Shown: positions 1 to 11,329, numbered from the stretch's first letter. The stretch is 64,000 nt of DNA from Sepioteuthis lessoniana (GCA_963585895.1 OY757915.1:89103950-89167949); one strand, 5' to 3'. A program made the numbers and translations. The notes: generated from the sequence alone by a model not told the origin.

Positions 1-35
1 AAGTTAATATGCCAATAAACAAAGAAACCAACCTC
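1..35 (+). mobile_element. 3' tail of a family-B SINE cut by the window edge
   Basis: Reads TTAATATGCCAATAAACAAA and on, matching the conserved SINE 3' end (GGTTGATATGCCNTTAAAC...) seen whole at 57400-57460. Confidence 0.6.
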
Positions 36-59
36 TCATATATATTATTTTTAGAGTCA

Positions 60-325
60 TGGTATTCAAGACATGCGAAACACGGGAAGAAGAAGTAAGG
101 TTCCCTGGTAGATCCCTGACTATGCCAGTGCCAGTGTGTGCCGACCAACAAGAACGTACCTAAAAAGCTCTGCACGGACATAAGATCTAGTCTAAAAGAC
201 CTACCCGGTGTAATGGATGATAGCGATGAATGGCGCGCGTGCGCGCGCACGAGAGAGAGAGAAAGAGAGAGAGAGTCAGGGAAATTCGTGCTTGCAGTGC
301 GACTTGATGATGATGATACATATTG
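60..325 (+). mobile_element. RTE-clade LINE, 3' end fragment
   Basis: Decayed C-terminal codons of the RTE ORF2 can be followed across frames (YASASVCRPTRTYLK, then DLPGVMDD), ending in GATGATGATGAT, the short tail seen in all RTE pieces here. A purine-rich (GA)n expansion at about 249-275 interrupts it. Compare the clearer copy at 20160-20490. Confidence 0.65.
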
Positions 326-419
326 CAATGTTTTGAACTTGCTCACTACTGATATAGTCCCAGACAGAGCATATATTGGTGGCAAACACAGAAATTTGAA
401 TCACATGTTACAACTATAA

Positions 420-438
420 TTTCCACACTTTCCTTATA

Positions 439-491
<53 letters not shown>

Positions 492-620
492 AGAGTTGAG
501 TACTCTATCTCTCTTACCTGCAACCATATATATGCTGAAATGCAATAGCTCTCCTCAGGAATTGATCTCTCCAGGTAGCCGATAACGTATATGTAAAAAG
601 ATTTATGTGAACATTCCTTC
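420..620. repeat. (TA)n microsatellite with short unassigned flank
   Basis: Pure TA at about 440-489; the flank to 620 is not recognised. Confidence 0.8.
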
Positions 621-775
621 ACTTACGCTGAGAATGACGATTGCTTTGGGGTAATGTATTCGACTGATGTAAAGTTAGCCGGGTTTCGATCTCAGCTGAC
701 CACACTGAAGAGTTGTGATACAACAAAACAGTCTGTTTATGACAATATATATATATATATATAGTTTGCTATATT
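620..775 (+). mobile_element. tRNA-derived SINE, family D
   Basis: Contains GGGTTTCGATCTCAGCT, a pol III B-box-like core (GGTTTCGATCTC), followed by CCACACTGAAGAGTTGTGAT. A reverse copy with a better-kept A box is at 1135-1265. Confidence 0.6.
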
Positions 776-837
776 CATAAATAAAGAGGCCTCAGTGTAG
801 TTGATAGAGCATATATATCAAAGATAAATCATCCAAG

Positions 838-1090
838 TGCGATGGACAATATATGCAAGGTACTGCTGAAGAACTAAGGACCAACTCATTGGCGACATTT
901 TTTATGGACTCCTAGATATGGACACACCAGTGCTGGCCAACCAGCAAAGAACAACATACGTCAGCTCTGTGCAGACACTGGATGTAGTCTGGTTGACCTG
1001 CCTGGAGTGATGGATCATAGGTACAGATCGCGAGAGAGTGAGTCAAAGGACATTGTACTATGAGCACGACTTGATGATAATGATAAGAAT
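838..1090 (+). mobile_element. RTE-clade LINE, 3' end fragment
   Basis: Encodes FLWTPRYGHTSAGQPAKN and then RQLCADTGCSLVDLPGVMDH, the RTE ORF2 C-terminus, frame-shifted near its 5' side. It ends in TTGATGATAATGATAA. Confidence 0.75.
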
Positions 1091-1104
1091 AGCATACCCC
1101 AACT

Positions 1105-1132
<28 letters not shown>
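1105..1132. repeat. (TA)n microsatellite
   Basis: Pure dinucleotide tract between the RTE fragment and a SINE. Confidence 0.8.
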
Positions 1133-1134
<2 letters not shown>

Positions 1135-1135
<1 letters not shown>

Positions 1136-1265
1136 ATCCACAGACCTGTTTCGTTCTATCAGAACTCTTCAGTGTGGCTAGACAGACTAGATTCCCGAAG
1201 CTGAGATCGAAACCCTGTTAACTTAAACGCCAATCCAAGATTCTACCACTCAGCCATGAGGAAAC
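1135..1265 (-). mobile_element. tRNA-derived SINE, family D (reverse)
   Basis: On the minus strand TGGCTGAGTGGTAGAA (A box) is followed by GGGTTTCGATCTCAGCT (B box), then CCACACTGAAGAGTTC. It faces the copy at 620-775. The next 400 bases to 1672 are AT-rich with nothing recognised. Confidence 0.7.
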
Positions 1266-1671
1266 TAACGCAAGTGAAGGAAATTTAAACGCTTATGTAT
1301 CACATTTGTTTTTGTTTACATATATCCACTTAACGGCTTCCGAGAGCTCGATTCATATGAAGAGCCTTGCATTACACTAGTGGCAACCATTTACTTCATG
1401 CATGAGTGTGTGTGTGTGTGTCTGTGTGTCTGTGTGTGTCTGTTATCATTTAATGATTCTATTCTATTTGAATAACATTTTCTAGAAATTTATTATTCAG
1501 AACTGAAATAAATCTGTTTTACAATCTTCACTGAAATAGAATATGCTTCTTGCTTAATGTTCCTGGTTCCAACTCGTAAAATTAAGCGATTGCAAGCGAA
1601 TTGTCGGTTTTTTTTAAGAATTTATAAACCACTCTGTATACAATTATCTGTATACATAATAATACATCTAA

Positions 1672-2245
1672 AGAGGTTTGGTTTGATTTGGTTTAATGGC
1701 ATATTAACCATTCACAGTTATTTAATGTCAAATCCGTTTTATAAATGTATATTTGATATATATGATTTGTAAACATAAGTCAACAAAATCAAATAGTTTC
1801 AAGTATTGTAATGTATCACTAACAATTCAATTAAACATCAGTTATTTGTTTACACACAGTTAAAGGATTAAACAATTCTATTTCTAACTATTCATTTTTG
1901 CATAAGTTAAAAAAGTTAAATGGTTCCAAGTATTACTATGTATCACTAACAATTCAATTAAACATCAGCCATTTGTTTACACACAGTTAAATGGTCAAAC
2001 GATTCTATTTTAAACAAATCAATTTACCATAAGTCATTTGTTTGTACATAATTTAAATGTTGAACAGTTTTATTTGACCATTAGATTGGACTCCATCAAG
2101 TGCTACCACTCAGGACAAGAGTTGACCTGGGAGCAATGGCAAGTGTCATAATGATGACACTCGTTGGAGAGGGGGGGCTTACCCCTCTGCAAAGATGCAG
2201 TCAGTAAATTATATAGCCCCCAGCTCACTGGACTGATATCTAAGA
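1672..2245 (-). mobile_element. Family-A SINE-like element
   Basis: Family A runs, in its own sense, from GCCCAGTCGGCTGGGGCTG through AGACYCCCCAACGAGTGTCC and CTCCCAGGTCCACTCTGG, across a variable block of about 55-bp units (GAATTGTTTGAAATAGAAC), to the tail ATTTGGCATTAAATAACC...GGTTGATATGCC. This copy is in reverse orientation with its tail at the left, and carries extra internal units (two copies of CAATTCAATTAAACATCAG about 140 bp apart). No clear pol III boxes are seen, so SINE is a provisional label. Confidence 0.7.
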
Positions 2246-2714
2246 TAAACACATATCAAGATAAAATTTGACAAAATCAGAGTAAATGCAAATATATCTT
2301 TTGTGGTGGAAGAGAGAGATCTAAGGTTAAACAACATGCATGATAGGGTGGAGGCAATCATAGTCTGCGAACTGTGCAATTATTTTAGGTTCATTTCTTT
2401 AAAATATGGCATCAGCACAAAAACTACATAATAATGAAATAACAAGAGCAATATATATCGTGATTTTGAGATCCAGACTCGCCAAACAATTCCAGGAGAA
2501 TACCGGATCTGATATTCATAAGCAAAAAAAAGTTGTCACCTTGAATCGTGGCTATGATCATGCCAACTGAATACGACAGAAAGAGAACAAAAAATCAATC
2601 CTAGTACCTCCATGAGCAACGTTAAAATGTTGTACCATGCTAATTATCGTAAATAGAACCATACCATACAAATTGAGGCGGATGACTTGAACGTTCGAAG
2701 TATTGGTTATGTGG
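2246..2714. other. Unassigned intergenic sequence
   Basis: AT-rich, with no open frame or repeat family that I recognise. Confidence 0.5.
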
Positions 2715-3330
2715 TTAGAGAGATTTTAAAAATATTAATCGCATAATAAGCAAATGTAGGAAATTAACGCAAGGGGAGTTCATGACTAGGAATTGTTGGG
2801 TAGGAAAGGTGATACACTGGGAATTGTGCAAGAAACTAAAATCTTACCTTGCTGACAAATGGTAGAAGCATAAACCAGAATCAATACTAGAAATTGGGAC
2901 CCATAAAATTCACTGTGACTTTGATATACAAAAGGCTCACACAATACAGACCAGAAGACCAAACCTACTCTTAACTAGCGAGAAGAAAGAAGATTGTCCT
3001 ATAGTTGATTTTGCTGTTCTGACAGTCCACAAAGAAAAAATCAAAGAAAGTGAAAAGATTAATAAATACCTTGGTTTTGTCAGAGAGGCTCGTGGAACAT
3101 GAAAATGATGATGATACCAACTGTAGTTGGTCTGAAAAGTTTGGAAAAGAGACTGGAAAAATTAAAGATCTGTCGAAGAATCGTGACCATTAAGACCACA
3201 GCGCTGTTTAGATCAGCTAGAATACTTAAAAGAGTCCTGGAGACTTGAGGAAACTTTTCGTTACTGAAACTTTCGGGAAAAATCACCTAGGAAAACTAGC
3301 ATGATAAGATAAAATATAATAATAATGATC
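2715..3330 (+). mobile_element. REL-endonuclease LINE, 3' part (copy 1)
   Basis: Begins after the zinc finger (NCWVGKVIHWELCKKLKS), passes through degenerate endonuclease codons (ARRPNLLLTS, then VDFAV) and ends in the family's 3' UTR pattern (GAGACTTG, ACTGAAACTTTCG) and an ATAATAATAATG tail. Several stops and frame changes are visible. Confidence 0.8.
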
Positions 3331-3344
3331 AAAATAGTAATTAT

Positions 3345-3955
3345 TATTAGGTGGAAAAGGTGATTCACTGGGAATTGTGCAAAAGATTAAAATTTGACCA
3401 TTCTATCAAATTTTAAATCCACAAACTAGAATCCCTCCTAAAGAATGAGATGCATAAAATTCTGTAAGATTTCGAAATACAAAGGGATCACCTATTCCCA
3501 GCCAGAAGACAAGACCTATTATTAACAAGAAAAAAATGGCATCAAAGAGCGAAAATCAAAGAAATCAAAAAGAAAAAAAAAATTCTTGGACCTTACCAAG
3601 AGAACTAAAAAAGATGTGGAACGTGAGAGTGACGGTGATACCAATTGTAAATGGTGCACTTGGAACGGTTTTCAAAAGCTTAGGAAAAAGTGGTTGAACT
3701 GGAAATCAGTAAGAGATTCGAGATTGACCTGACTATCAATGATAATGATGATAATGATAAATATTTGAAAGAGGACTGGGTGAGATGGAAATCAGAAGAC
3801 GAATCAAGACTATCCAAACTACAGTATGGCTAAGATCGGTTAAAATAGTGAGAAGAGTCCAGGAGATCTGAGGAGACTTGCTGTCACTGAAACTCTTGAG
3901 AAATACCACCAACTAACGCTGATGTAAAGAACTCACTAAGAGTGCGATAATAATA
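3345..3955 (+). mobile_element. REL-endonuclease LINE, 3' part (copy 2)
   Basis: Starts right at the ATTATTATTAG of copy 1's surroundings (WKR*FTGNCAKD frame, HWELCKRLKF equivalent). It has an internal ATAATGATGATAATG tract near 3740 and ends AAGAGTGCGATAATAAT. Together with copies 1 and 3 it forms a same-direction chain. Confidence 0.75.
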
Positions 3956-4200
3956 AAGCTGTGAAACATCAAGGAGACAGTGATACCAATTGTAGTTGGC
4001 GCACTTGGAACGATCTCCAAAGATTTGGGAAAAAATTGGAGGAATTGAAGATCAAAGAAAAATCAGGATCACAGCACGGTTAAGATCGGCTAGAATAATT
4101 AGATGAGTCCTGGTGACCTGAGGAGACTTGTTGTCACTCAGCTTCCAGTGAAAGACCACTTGTTAAAATTGGTGTGCAAAACTCACAAGCAATGAAATAA
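3956..4200 (+). mobile_element. REL-endonuclease LINE, 3' tail (copy 3)
   Basis: Only the last codons (MKVT.IPIVVGALGT region) and the 3' UTR remain: ACTTGTTGTCACTCAGCTTCC and AAAACTCACAAGCAATGAAA. Confidence 0.75.
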
Positions 4201-4377
4201 CTATAAATGGACAGATTATAAAACAATGTTCTTGTTCCGGATTACTGAACATAAAGTCAGCAGATTAAACATACATGTATATGACAATAAACAATCTGAT
4301 GGTTAAGCTCCAGTCCCGGAGCTTTAGGGAATATGGAGTATCAATTCATTGTCATTACTCCCAGGTCCACTCTGACT

Positions 4378-5056
4378 CTTATTGGTTGGTTGGTTGTTTG
4401 GTTTTATGGCATATCAACCTTTGTTGGTTATTTAATGCCAAATCCATTTTTATACAAATAATCAGTTCTATTTCAAACAATTCAGTTTAGCATGAGTACA
4501 CTGTTTAATTGTCAAAAACATTTCTATTTCAAATTATTCAGTTTTGTCACAGTTCTGATTCAGTTAATTCAGTTTAGTATAAGTATAGATTTTGTTTATT
4601 CACTGTTGAATGTCAAAACAGTTCTATATTAAACGATTCAGTTAAGTGTAAGTGGAGTTTCAATGTCAAAAACAGTTCCATTTCAAACAATTCAGTATAG
4701 CATAAGTACTCTGTTTAAATGTAAGTACGCAGTTTAATTGTCAAAAACATTTCTATTTCATGCTATTCAGTTTAGTCAAACAGTTCTAATTCAAACAAAT
4801 CAGTTTAGCATAAGTATGCAGTTTAGTTCTATTTAACCCATAGATAGGGCCCTATCAGGTACTACCATTCCGGGCCAGAGTGGACCGGGGAACAATTGTA
4901 ATGAAGGGGTACTCCGCATCCCCCATAGTCTCAGCATCACTGGAACCTCACCATCAGATTGTTTAGAGTCATATCCAATACTTTCGTTGGGGGGGTGCCT
5001 TACCCCTCTGTGAATGTTTAGTCGGTGTATTCTACAGCCCCAGCCAACTGGGCAAC
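4378..5056 (-). mobile_element. Family-A element with expanded internal units
   Basis: The tail hairpin region ATGGCATATCAACC...TTAATGCCAAATCC is at the left and CCCCAGCCAACTGGGC at the right. Between them about five TTCAAACAATTCAGTTTAGC units occur where the shorter copy at 5558-5907 has one. Confidence 0.8.
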
Positions 5057-5139
5057 CTTACTAGAAATACATGTTAATGTTCAATCTGTGGGTTAAGTAG
5101 ATCTATTTGAAAATAATTTGATAGGTTCCAAAAAATAAA

Positions 5140-5545
5140 AATTAGAACTAAGACATGCGAATGACTGTACTGCAGATTGTATATGGAGCACTTGGAACGG
5201 TCCCCAAACGTCTGGAAAAGACACTGTAAGAACCGGAGATCAGATAAATAATGAAATTAGATGTGATAGTTAACAGATCAATAGTAGAATTTTTCGAGGA
5301 GACTGTTTTTCACCTCCTGTATTGCATTAATACCTCACTGAAACGAACTCAATAACACAAGTGATGCATATCGCATATCTGATTAAGTTATAAATCACTT
5401 GTTCTACGTGGATGACTTAAAACATTTTGCCAAAAATTATAATGAAAACAAGAAATGGTTATATTAACAACTGTAAAGAAATCCAATGACGATATCTTCA
5501 TGGAAATTGGCCAAGATAAATGTGATCTGTCTGCAACAAAAATAT
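5140..5545 (+). mobile_element. R2-like LINE fragments: 3' tail joined to a reverse transcriptase piece
   Basis: At 5140-5252 the codons for VYGALGTVPKRLEKTL mark the endonuclease LINE. From about 5253 a broken reverse transcriptase palm follows: GDCFSPP, then LVLRGWLKTFCQK in place of LFYVDDLKTFAKN, then TIFSWKLAKINVI. Frames shift several times. The palm piece resembles a second R2-like lineage rather than the 11330-15365 element. Confidence 0.6.
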
Positions 5546-5557
5546 GCCTTTTGTTGC

Positions 5558-5907
5558 TTTGGTTAAGTTTTATGGCATATCAACCATCGTAGGTTATTTA
5601 ATGCGAAATCCATTTTTAAACAAGTAAACAGGTTTATTCCAAACAATTCAGTTTAGCATAAGTACACAGTTTCCTTCTATTTGACCCACTTATAGGACCT
5701 TAGGACCCAATCAAATGCTACCACTCCGGCCCAGAGTGGACTTGGGAGTGATTGCAGTGAAGGGGTATTCTGCATTCCCTAAAGCTCCAGCATTACAGAA
5801 ACCTCACCATTAAATCAGTGTTATATCCAGGACACTCGTTGGGGTGGGTCTTACCCCTCTGCAGAGAAGCAGTCAGTGTATTCTACAACCCCAGCCGACT
5901 GGGCTAA
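5558..5907 (-). mobile_element. Family-A element, short form
   Basis: A nearly minimal copy: tail AGTTTTATGGCATATCAACC at the left, one internal unit, and CCCCAGCCGACTGGGC at the right end. Confidence 0.8.
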
Positions 5908-5984
5908 AATAAGTATCGTTTCAAAAACAAATACATCATATATATATATATATATTACACTTTTGGTGAAGAGTATCCATTGGT

Positions 5985-6365
5985 TTCCAGTACAGTTGAC
6001 TGATGGTGAAGAATATGCCGATTGCATGACAGCAGAGGGGGTAAAACCCCAACCCTAAGGAGTGTCACGAGAATGACACAAAACTATCAGATTGTAACAC
6101 TCTAGTCTTGGAGCTTTAGGGTATCCCTTTGCCATTACTCCCAGGTCTACTCTAACTCGAAGTTGTAGTAACTGTAAGGTGCCAATCTAAGGGTCGAATA
6201 GAACTGTTCAACCATTTAACTGTGTGCAAACAAATAGTACAGTTAAATTAAGTTGTTAGTGTTCCATAATAGTACTTGAAAACATTTAACGGTATGCAAA
6301 TAAAACTATTTCTGTTAGATAGCAATACTTGAAACCATTTAACAGTGTGCAAACAAATGAGTTCT
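5985..6365 (+). mobile_element. Family-A element (sense on plus)
   Basis: Starts CAGTTGACTGATGG (head CAGTCGGCTGGGG decayed), continues GCAGAGGGGGTAAAACCCC and CATTACTCCCAGGTCTACTC, and ends in GTGTGCAAACAAATG units. The tail hairpin is missing. It faces the copy at 5558-5907 across a (TA)n tract. Sequence 6366-6589 is AT-rich and unassigned. Confidence 0.7.
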
Positions 6366-6589
6366 GACTTGTTTAAGATTTTTTCAAATGTTATATAATT
6401 ATTCGAATAACTTTATCAAAATAAGTTTATTGAGCTTTATATTTTGGAATTATATAATTTACCTTTATATCCATATTTTTCCTTGATTAAATTTTCTATG
6501 AAGCTTTAAAATAAAAGTTATTTCACATTTAGACTTTTTCTTAACATCGATCTGACCTTTATGCTCACTACTGTAAATTCTGCTCTGGA

Positions 6590-7024
6590 TCAGCCCGGCC
6601 AGCTTGAGCTGTAGAATATACCAACTGCGTCTCTGCAATAGGGGTAAGACCCTCCCCAATGAGTGTTCTGGATATGACACTAAACCATCTAATGACGAGG
6701 CTCCACTTATACTGGTACTTTGGGAAATGTGGAATACCCTTTCATTGCCATCGCTCCCTGGTCCACTTTTACCCGAAGTTGTAGCACCTGGTAGGGTCCT
6801 ATCTATGGATCAAATGTTTGACATTTAAAGTGAGCGCAAACAAATGAATTATGCTAAATTGATTAGTTTGAAATAGAACAGTTTGATGATTTAAGCGTGT
6901 GAAAACAAATGACTGATGTTTAATTGAATTGATAGTCATACCAAGCAATACTTAGAACTATCTGTGTGCAAAAATTAGCTCAGACTCGTTTTAAAATCTT
7001 GTCAACAAAACGAATTTACAAATC

Positions 7025-7055
<31 letters not shown>

Positions 7056-7135
7056 GATATATATATATATATATATAAACTGGATCTGGCATTAAATAAC
7101 CTTCAATGGTTGATATGTCATAAAACAAATAAATC
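6590..7135 (+). mobile_element. Family-A element with tail, carrying a (TA)n tract
   Basis: Runs from CAGCCCGGCCAGCTTGAGCT to GGCATTAAATAACC...GGTTGATATGTCATAAAAC. A (TA)n tract (7027-7077) sits just before the tail. Confidence 0.75.
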
Positions 7136-7352
7136 AAACCGTTTTTGATAACAAGTTTTGAAATGTTATTTTTACAGCAGATTTTCAAGTCTCAAGTATT
7201 TGTAATAAATGATATATAATGACATTCGTTTTAATAAATAATGCGCAATAATATACGTTTTGATTGTATAAGGTTCCATCAGAAACAATAAAATCTTGAT
7301 ATATTTGCTTAAAGAAATCCTTAGGTCTACTTATTTATGTACGAAAAGAGTT

Positions 7353-7379
7353 TACACACACACACACACACACACACAC

Positions 7380-7434
<55 letters not shown>
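7353..7434. repeat. (CA)n-(TA)n microsatellite
   Basis: CA repeat 7353-7380 passing directly into TA repeat to 7434. The following sequence to 7990 is AT-rich; the motif AGGGTACCTAATT occurs twice near 7486-7515, otherwise nothing is recognised. Confidence 0.85.
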
Positions 7435-7436
<2 letters not shown>

Positions 7437-7992
7437 TTCGCGAGTCAGGACTATACTACTACAGTTTCGCCTAAAACGGCTCCTCAGGGTACCTAATTCC
7501 TTAGGGTACCTAATTTGCTCTACCTAGTAATGAACACTCTTTGCAATTGTAGCATCGTAGCATTTTGCAGTGGGTTTTTGTTCTTTTGACCAACTGATTG
7601 CGTAACTCTGGATTTTTTTTCAATTGGTGTGACAAGGTTGGCCTTTTCTTTTCTTTTTTTTTTTCTCCGGATAATCTTTTTCTTTTTTCCCCGGACAGTG
7701 ATTCGAGATATATTGTTATCTCTGAATTCTGGAGGGTTTTTTTCTTTTCTTTGTCACAGTAAATGCTGTTAGGTTGTAAATTAGTATATATATATATATA
7801 TATAAACTATTTTATTCATTTCAGAATGTATTTTACCAAAATCTAGACTGTTCAAATATGAAAAATGAATAAAAATTCTTTATTTTTTGGTATGTGTGTA
7901 TGTCACATGGAAAGTCATCATTTCGAGATACAAAACTCTTACCCTTTAAATATGGTTACTCACACGTGAATTCATATTGTTTATAGGTGGTG

Positions 7993-8869
7993 TATTCAAT
8001 AAGTCTCCAGACCTTTTTCGTATGGGCATTTAAAATTGTTGTAGACTCTTGAAAATTCAGTATGTTATTTCTATACATCTTATGAGATGGCTGACCAATT
8101 TCTATGATTTCAGGTTCAAATGAACAGCTACAGCAGCAATTGGAATACACTCTACTAAAGCCTAATTGTCAAAGCTGGTGAATTTCAAAAATGCAATCTG
8201 GACGTAAGGACACTTTAGAAGAACAATATTCAATAAAATTGTGTTTTAAACTTGGAAAAAATGCCACAGAAACGTATGGAATGCTTCACACTGCTTTTGG
8301 ACTATCTTGCATGAATCGAGCATCAGTTTTTGAGTGGTATAAGAGATTCAAGGAAGGCAGGGAGTCTGTGAGGAATAATGAGAGGTGTCGGAGGAGTAAG
8401 GCAGTTAATACCCCAGAGTTGACTGGCCAAAGGGTTATGGTTAATATGTTGAGGTTTTAAGGGAGTTCAGGAAGAGATTCCATCGGAAGAGGCCAGCACT
8501 CTTCAAATCGGGTCAGTGGCATTTCCACTAGGACAATGCACTCGTCCACAACTCCATCCTTGTCACAGACTATTTGACCAAGATGGGCATGAAGACAGTT
8601 CCTCACCCTTGCTCCCTGTGACTTTTGGTTATTCCCTCAGCTCAGAGGCTGTCATTATGAGACAATTGAGGAGATGAAAGAGGCTGTGACGAAGGTCATT
8701 GACACGCTCACACAAGAGGACTTCCATGGGGCCTTCAAGAAGTTGTTGGAACGGTACAACCACTACATTGCAGCCGGAGGAGATTACTTCGAAGGTGACA
8801 AGATTTTCATGAGTGTACGATCAATAAAAGTGCAAATACGAAAAAAGTCTGGAAACATATTTAATGAAT
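7993..8869 (+). mobile_element. Internally deleted mariner-family DNA transposon
   Basis: Imperfect terminal inverted repeats bound it: TCTCCAGACCTTTTTCG at 8004-8020 and the complement of GTTTCCAGACTTTTTTCG near 8838-8856. The left end follows TA, the usual mariner target. Open frame 8191-8460 encodes the transposase N-terminus (IKLCFKLGKNATETYGML, SVFEWYKRFKEGRESV), a helix-turn-helix region. The central catalytic part is deleted; the remaining C-terminal codons (8463-8850) include FKSGQWHFH*DNALVHNS, where the second catalytic Asp lies just after a stop, and KEAVTKVIDTLTQEDFHGAF after a frameshift. About 875 bp against about 1.3 kb for a full mariner. Not mobile by itself. Confidence 0.85.
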
Positions 8870-8926
8870 TCTTGTCTGAAGTTTTTTTTACAATATATTG
8901 TAAAAAAAAGCTTCATACAAGAATTC
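8866..8926. repeat. 60-bp near-perfect palindrome
   Basis: GAATTCTTGTCTGAAG and its complement flank an exact 28-bp palindrome, T8-ACAATATATTGT-A8 (8882-8909), with one mismatch and one extra base overall. It abuts the right end of the mariner element. Confidence 0.85.
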
Positions 8927-9014
8927 ACCCAAACACTTTCGCACAAGCAGTATGCGGCACAAAGTAAATTTTTCTTCTACTAGATCGGTTACCATATCAA
9001 AATATTTTACTACT

Positions 9015-9135
9015 GGAGGGAGACTTATTGGATGATTACATTTTCCAAAGATATTAGCGCTATGGGAAATGCGAACAGCCAAGATTTAAACTCGGGTTAC
9101 CCTGTCCATTTCTTACGACTATAAAACACCCCCGA
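9015..9135 (-). mobile_element. tRNA-derived SINE, head portion (reverse)
   Basis: Reverse-strand remnant of the cassette TATTAGCGCTATGGGAAATGC...GATTTAAACTCGGGTTACCC with the A-box side at the right. The 3' body is missing. Confidence 0.6.
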
Positions 9136-9180
9136 GAGCTGGTTGGAAAAAGTAATAGAAATAATAATTATAGTTACAAT

Positions 9181-9269
9181 AATTGACTTTGTACCGTATC
9201 TTACATACATGAGCTGATATAGCTGTCTATATAATCTCCTGTATGTAAGATACGGTGCAAGGTCAATTT
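9181..9269. repeat. Foldback with 33-bp arms
   Basis: Left arm 9181-9213 (AATTGACTTTGTACCGTATC...) pairs with right arm 9237-9269 at about 29 of 33 positions around a 23-bp loop. The arm ends resemble the SINE tail motif TTGACCTTGTGTCATATCC, so it may be two SINE tails facing each other. Confidence 0.7.
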
Positions 9270-9274
9270 ATGTA

Positions 9275-10384
9275 TCTGGAAAAGAAAGAGGAGGAGATCT
9301 CGCCAGTTTGGGGGACTGTGCAGACGCATCAATGCAAGGAATTGTGGACTATTTTAGAAGTTGCAATGAAAGACAAATTAGAGTAGCCAGTAACAGAATT
9401 GGTTACAAAAAACAAGGCAGAAAAATACCAAATATTAGGAAACTGAAATTAGAAGAAAAGAAATGAATGGAGATTTTAAGCGATAAAAAATTGAAATTGC
9501 ATACGAGAAAACCTGGAGATGGCCGAGCGAAGGAAACTGAATCTTTTCTTATAGCAGCTTAAGACAACGACATAAGGACTGATTTTATTAAAGAGAAAAA
9601 TTGATAATACGCAACAGAGTAGCAAGTGTAGGGGAGAAAAAGATGAAACGGTTAATCACATAAGCGAATGCAGCAAACTGGCACAAAAGAACTACAAAAC
9701 TAAGCATGACTGAGTGGGAAAGGGGATCTACTGGGAATTGTGAAAGAGATGAAACTGTAACTAAAATAATAAGTGAATGTAGTAAACTGGTATAAAAGAA
9801 ATACAAGGCTAGACACGCCTGGGTGGGAAAGGGGATCCACTGGGAATTGTGAAAGAAACTGAAACTTGACAATTCTATCAAATGGTGTATGCACAAACCA
9901 GAATCAATCTTGGAGAATAAGACGCATACAATTCCCTAGGATTTTGAGATACAAACAGATCAAGCGATCACGGCCAGAACACCAGACCCCAAGATAATTA
10001 ACAAAAAAAAAATCATAGAGAAGTTGCCGCTTTGTAGATTTAGTCGTTCCATCTGACCACCGAGAGAAAATTAAAGAAGTGGAAAAGAGAGACAAGTACT
10101 TGGATCTTACCGGAGAACTAAAAAAACTGAGGAATATGAGGGTGACACTGATACCAATTATAGCAGGTGCGCTTAGAACAGTCCCCAAGGGATTGGAAAG
10201 AGAGCAGGAAGAGTTGGAAATTGGAGGACGAATGGAGACCATTCAAATTATATCTTTATTGAGATCAGCTAAAATACTAAGAAGAGTTGTGGAGACCTGA
10301 GGAAACTTGCAGTTACTCAGTTTCCAGTGAAAGACCATCAGCTAACGCTGGTGGGAAAACTGGCATGGAGTATAATAATCATAA
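9275..10384 (+). mobile_element. REL-endonuclease LINE, 3' half (copy 5)
   Basis: Codons for DCADASMQGIVDYFRSCNER, then TRKPGDGRAKETESFLIAA and the zinc finger region NHISECSKLAQK can be read across frames. The zinc-finger-to-HWELCK segment occurs twice (9655-9750 and 9755-9860), an internal duplication. Endonuclease and C-terminal codons follow (RDKYLDLTGELKKLRNM at 10089), then the 3' UTR with TTACTCAGTTTCCAGTGAAA, ending at GGAGTATAATAATC. Confidence 0.8.
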
Positions 10385-10694
10385 CAATTAAAGGAAAGCG
10401 AAAAGAGAGATGAATATCTAAACCTTGCTTGAGAACTAAAAAAACTATAAAGGTGACGGTGATACGTATGGTAAGTCATGCTCTTGGAACACTCCCCAAA
10501 CGATTGGTAAAGGGACTAGAAGATTTGAAAATAACAGGACAAGTGGTGACCATCCAGATAACAGCATCATTAAGATCGACCTGAATACTGAGAAGAGTCC
10601 TGGAGACTTGAGGTAACTTGCTGTCACTCAAACTCCTGTGAGAAAACCATTAGCTAACACTGGTGTGAAAAACTGTCAAAGGAGTAATTTAAAA
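10385..10694 (+). mobile_element. REL-endonuclease LINE, 3' tail (copy 6)
   Basis: Directly abuts copy 5 in the same direction. It starts at codons for ESEKRDEYLNLA and ends AAAAACTGTCAAAGGAGTAATTT, the family 3' terminus. Confidence 0.75.
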
Positions 10695-11284
10695 CTGTCA
10701 AAGGAGTTAAATTAAAATCTTTTGTTTCTTATAAAGTGATCAAGAGTATTAGGGTGGGTAGAGAAGGAAAAAGAAAAAAAAAACAACCTGGACGGAAGAG
10801 ACATAAATGCCCACACAACCTTCTTAGAAGCCAAGGGAAAGGTCAAAGAAATGGAAAACTAATTGCGATCATGCTCTAATCCCAATGTGACGACCCGAGA
10901 AGGTAACTAAATTATCATTGAAATATTAGTATTAATCCTATTTACCCAACCCCTCCGCTCGGGCAAGATATGACTCAAGGTCAATTTTTAAGCGGAGTTT
11001 AACAGGTTTGAATTCAGAGTTTTCCTTCTCCAAGACTAGTTGCCTCACCAAGGCTGAAGAACCCAGTCTGCCCTACTATTTACCCATAGCTGGAGGGAGA
11101 ATAATTGGATTCATACCTTTCCCAAAGGTATTAGTGCTATGTGAAATGCAATCAGTCTCGTCCAGGATTTGAACTCGTGTCGCCGTGTCCATTTCCTACG
11201 ACGATAACCATTACACCACGGGCACAGTATTAGTATTAATAAGCATGTTTTCTGTCTTTGTTACGAACATAATTTCTCATACAG

Positions 11285-11328
<44 letters not shown>

Positions 11329-11329
11329 T
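10695..11329 (+). mobile_element. REL-endonuclease LINE 5' leader fragment, SINE-interrupted, ending in (TTA)n
   Basis: TTAAATTAAAATCTTTTGTT through GTGACGACCCGAGAAGGTAAC matches the leader of the near-complete copy at 11360-11580. It follows copy 6 head to tail. A SINE splits it (10937-11227). The leader gives out near 11285 and runs into (TTA)n at 11286-11329. Confidence 0.75.
10937..11227 (-). mobile_element. tRNA-derived SINE, family E, with target-site duplication
   Basis: In sense (minus) it begins GTGCCCGTGGTGTAATGGTTA (A box TGGTGTAATGG), has B box GAGTTCAAATCC, a body with CCTCCAGCTATGGGTAAATAG and ends CGGAGGGGTTGGGTAAATAGG. Exact 13-bp flanking duplications TATTAGTATTAAT lie at 10924-10936 and 11228-11240, proving retroposition into the LINE leader. 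Confidence 0.92.
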
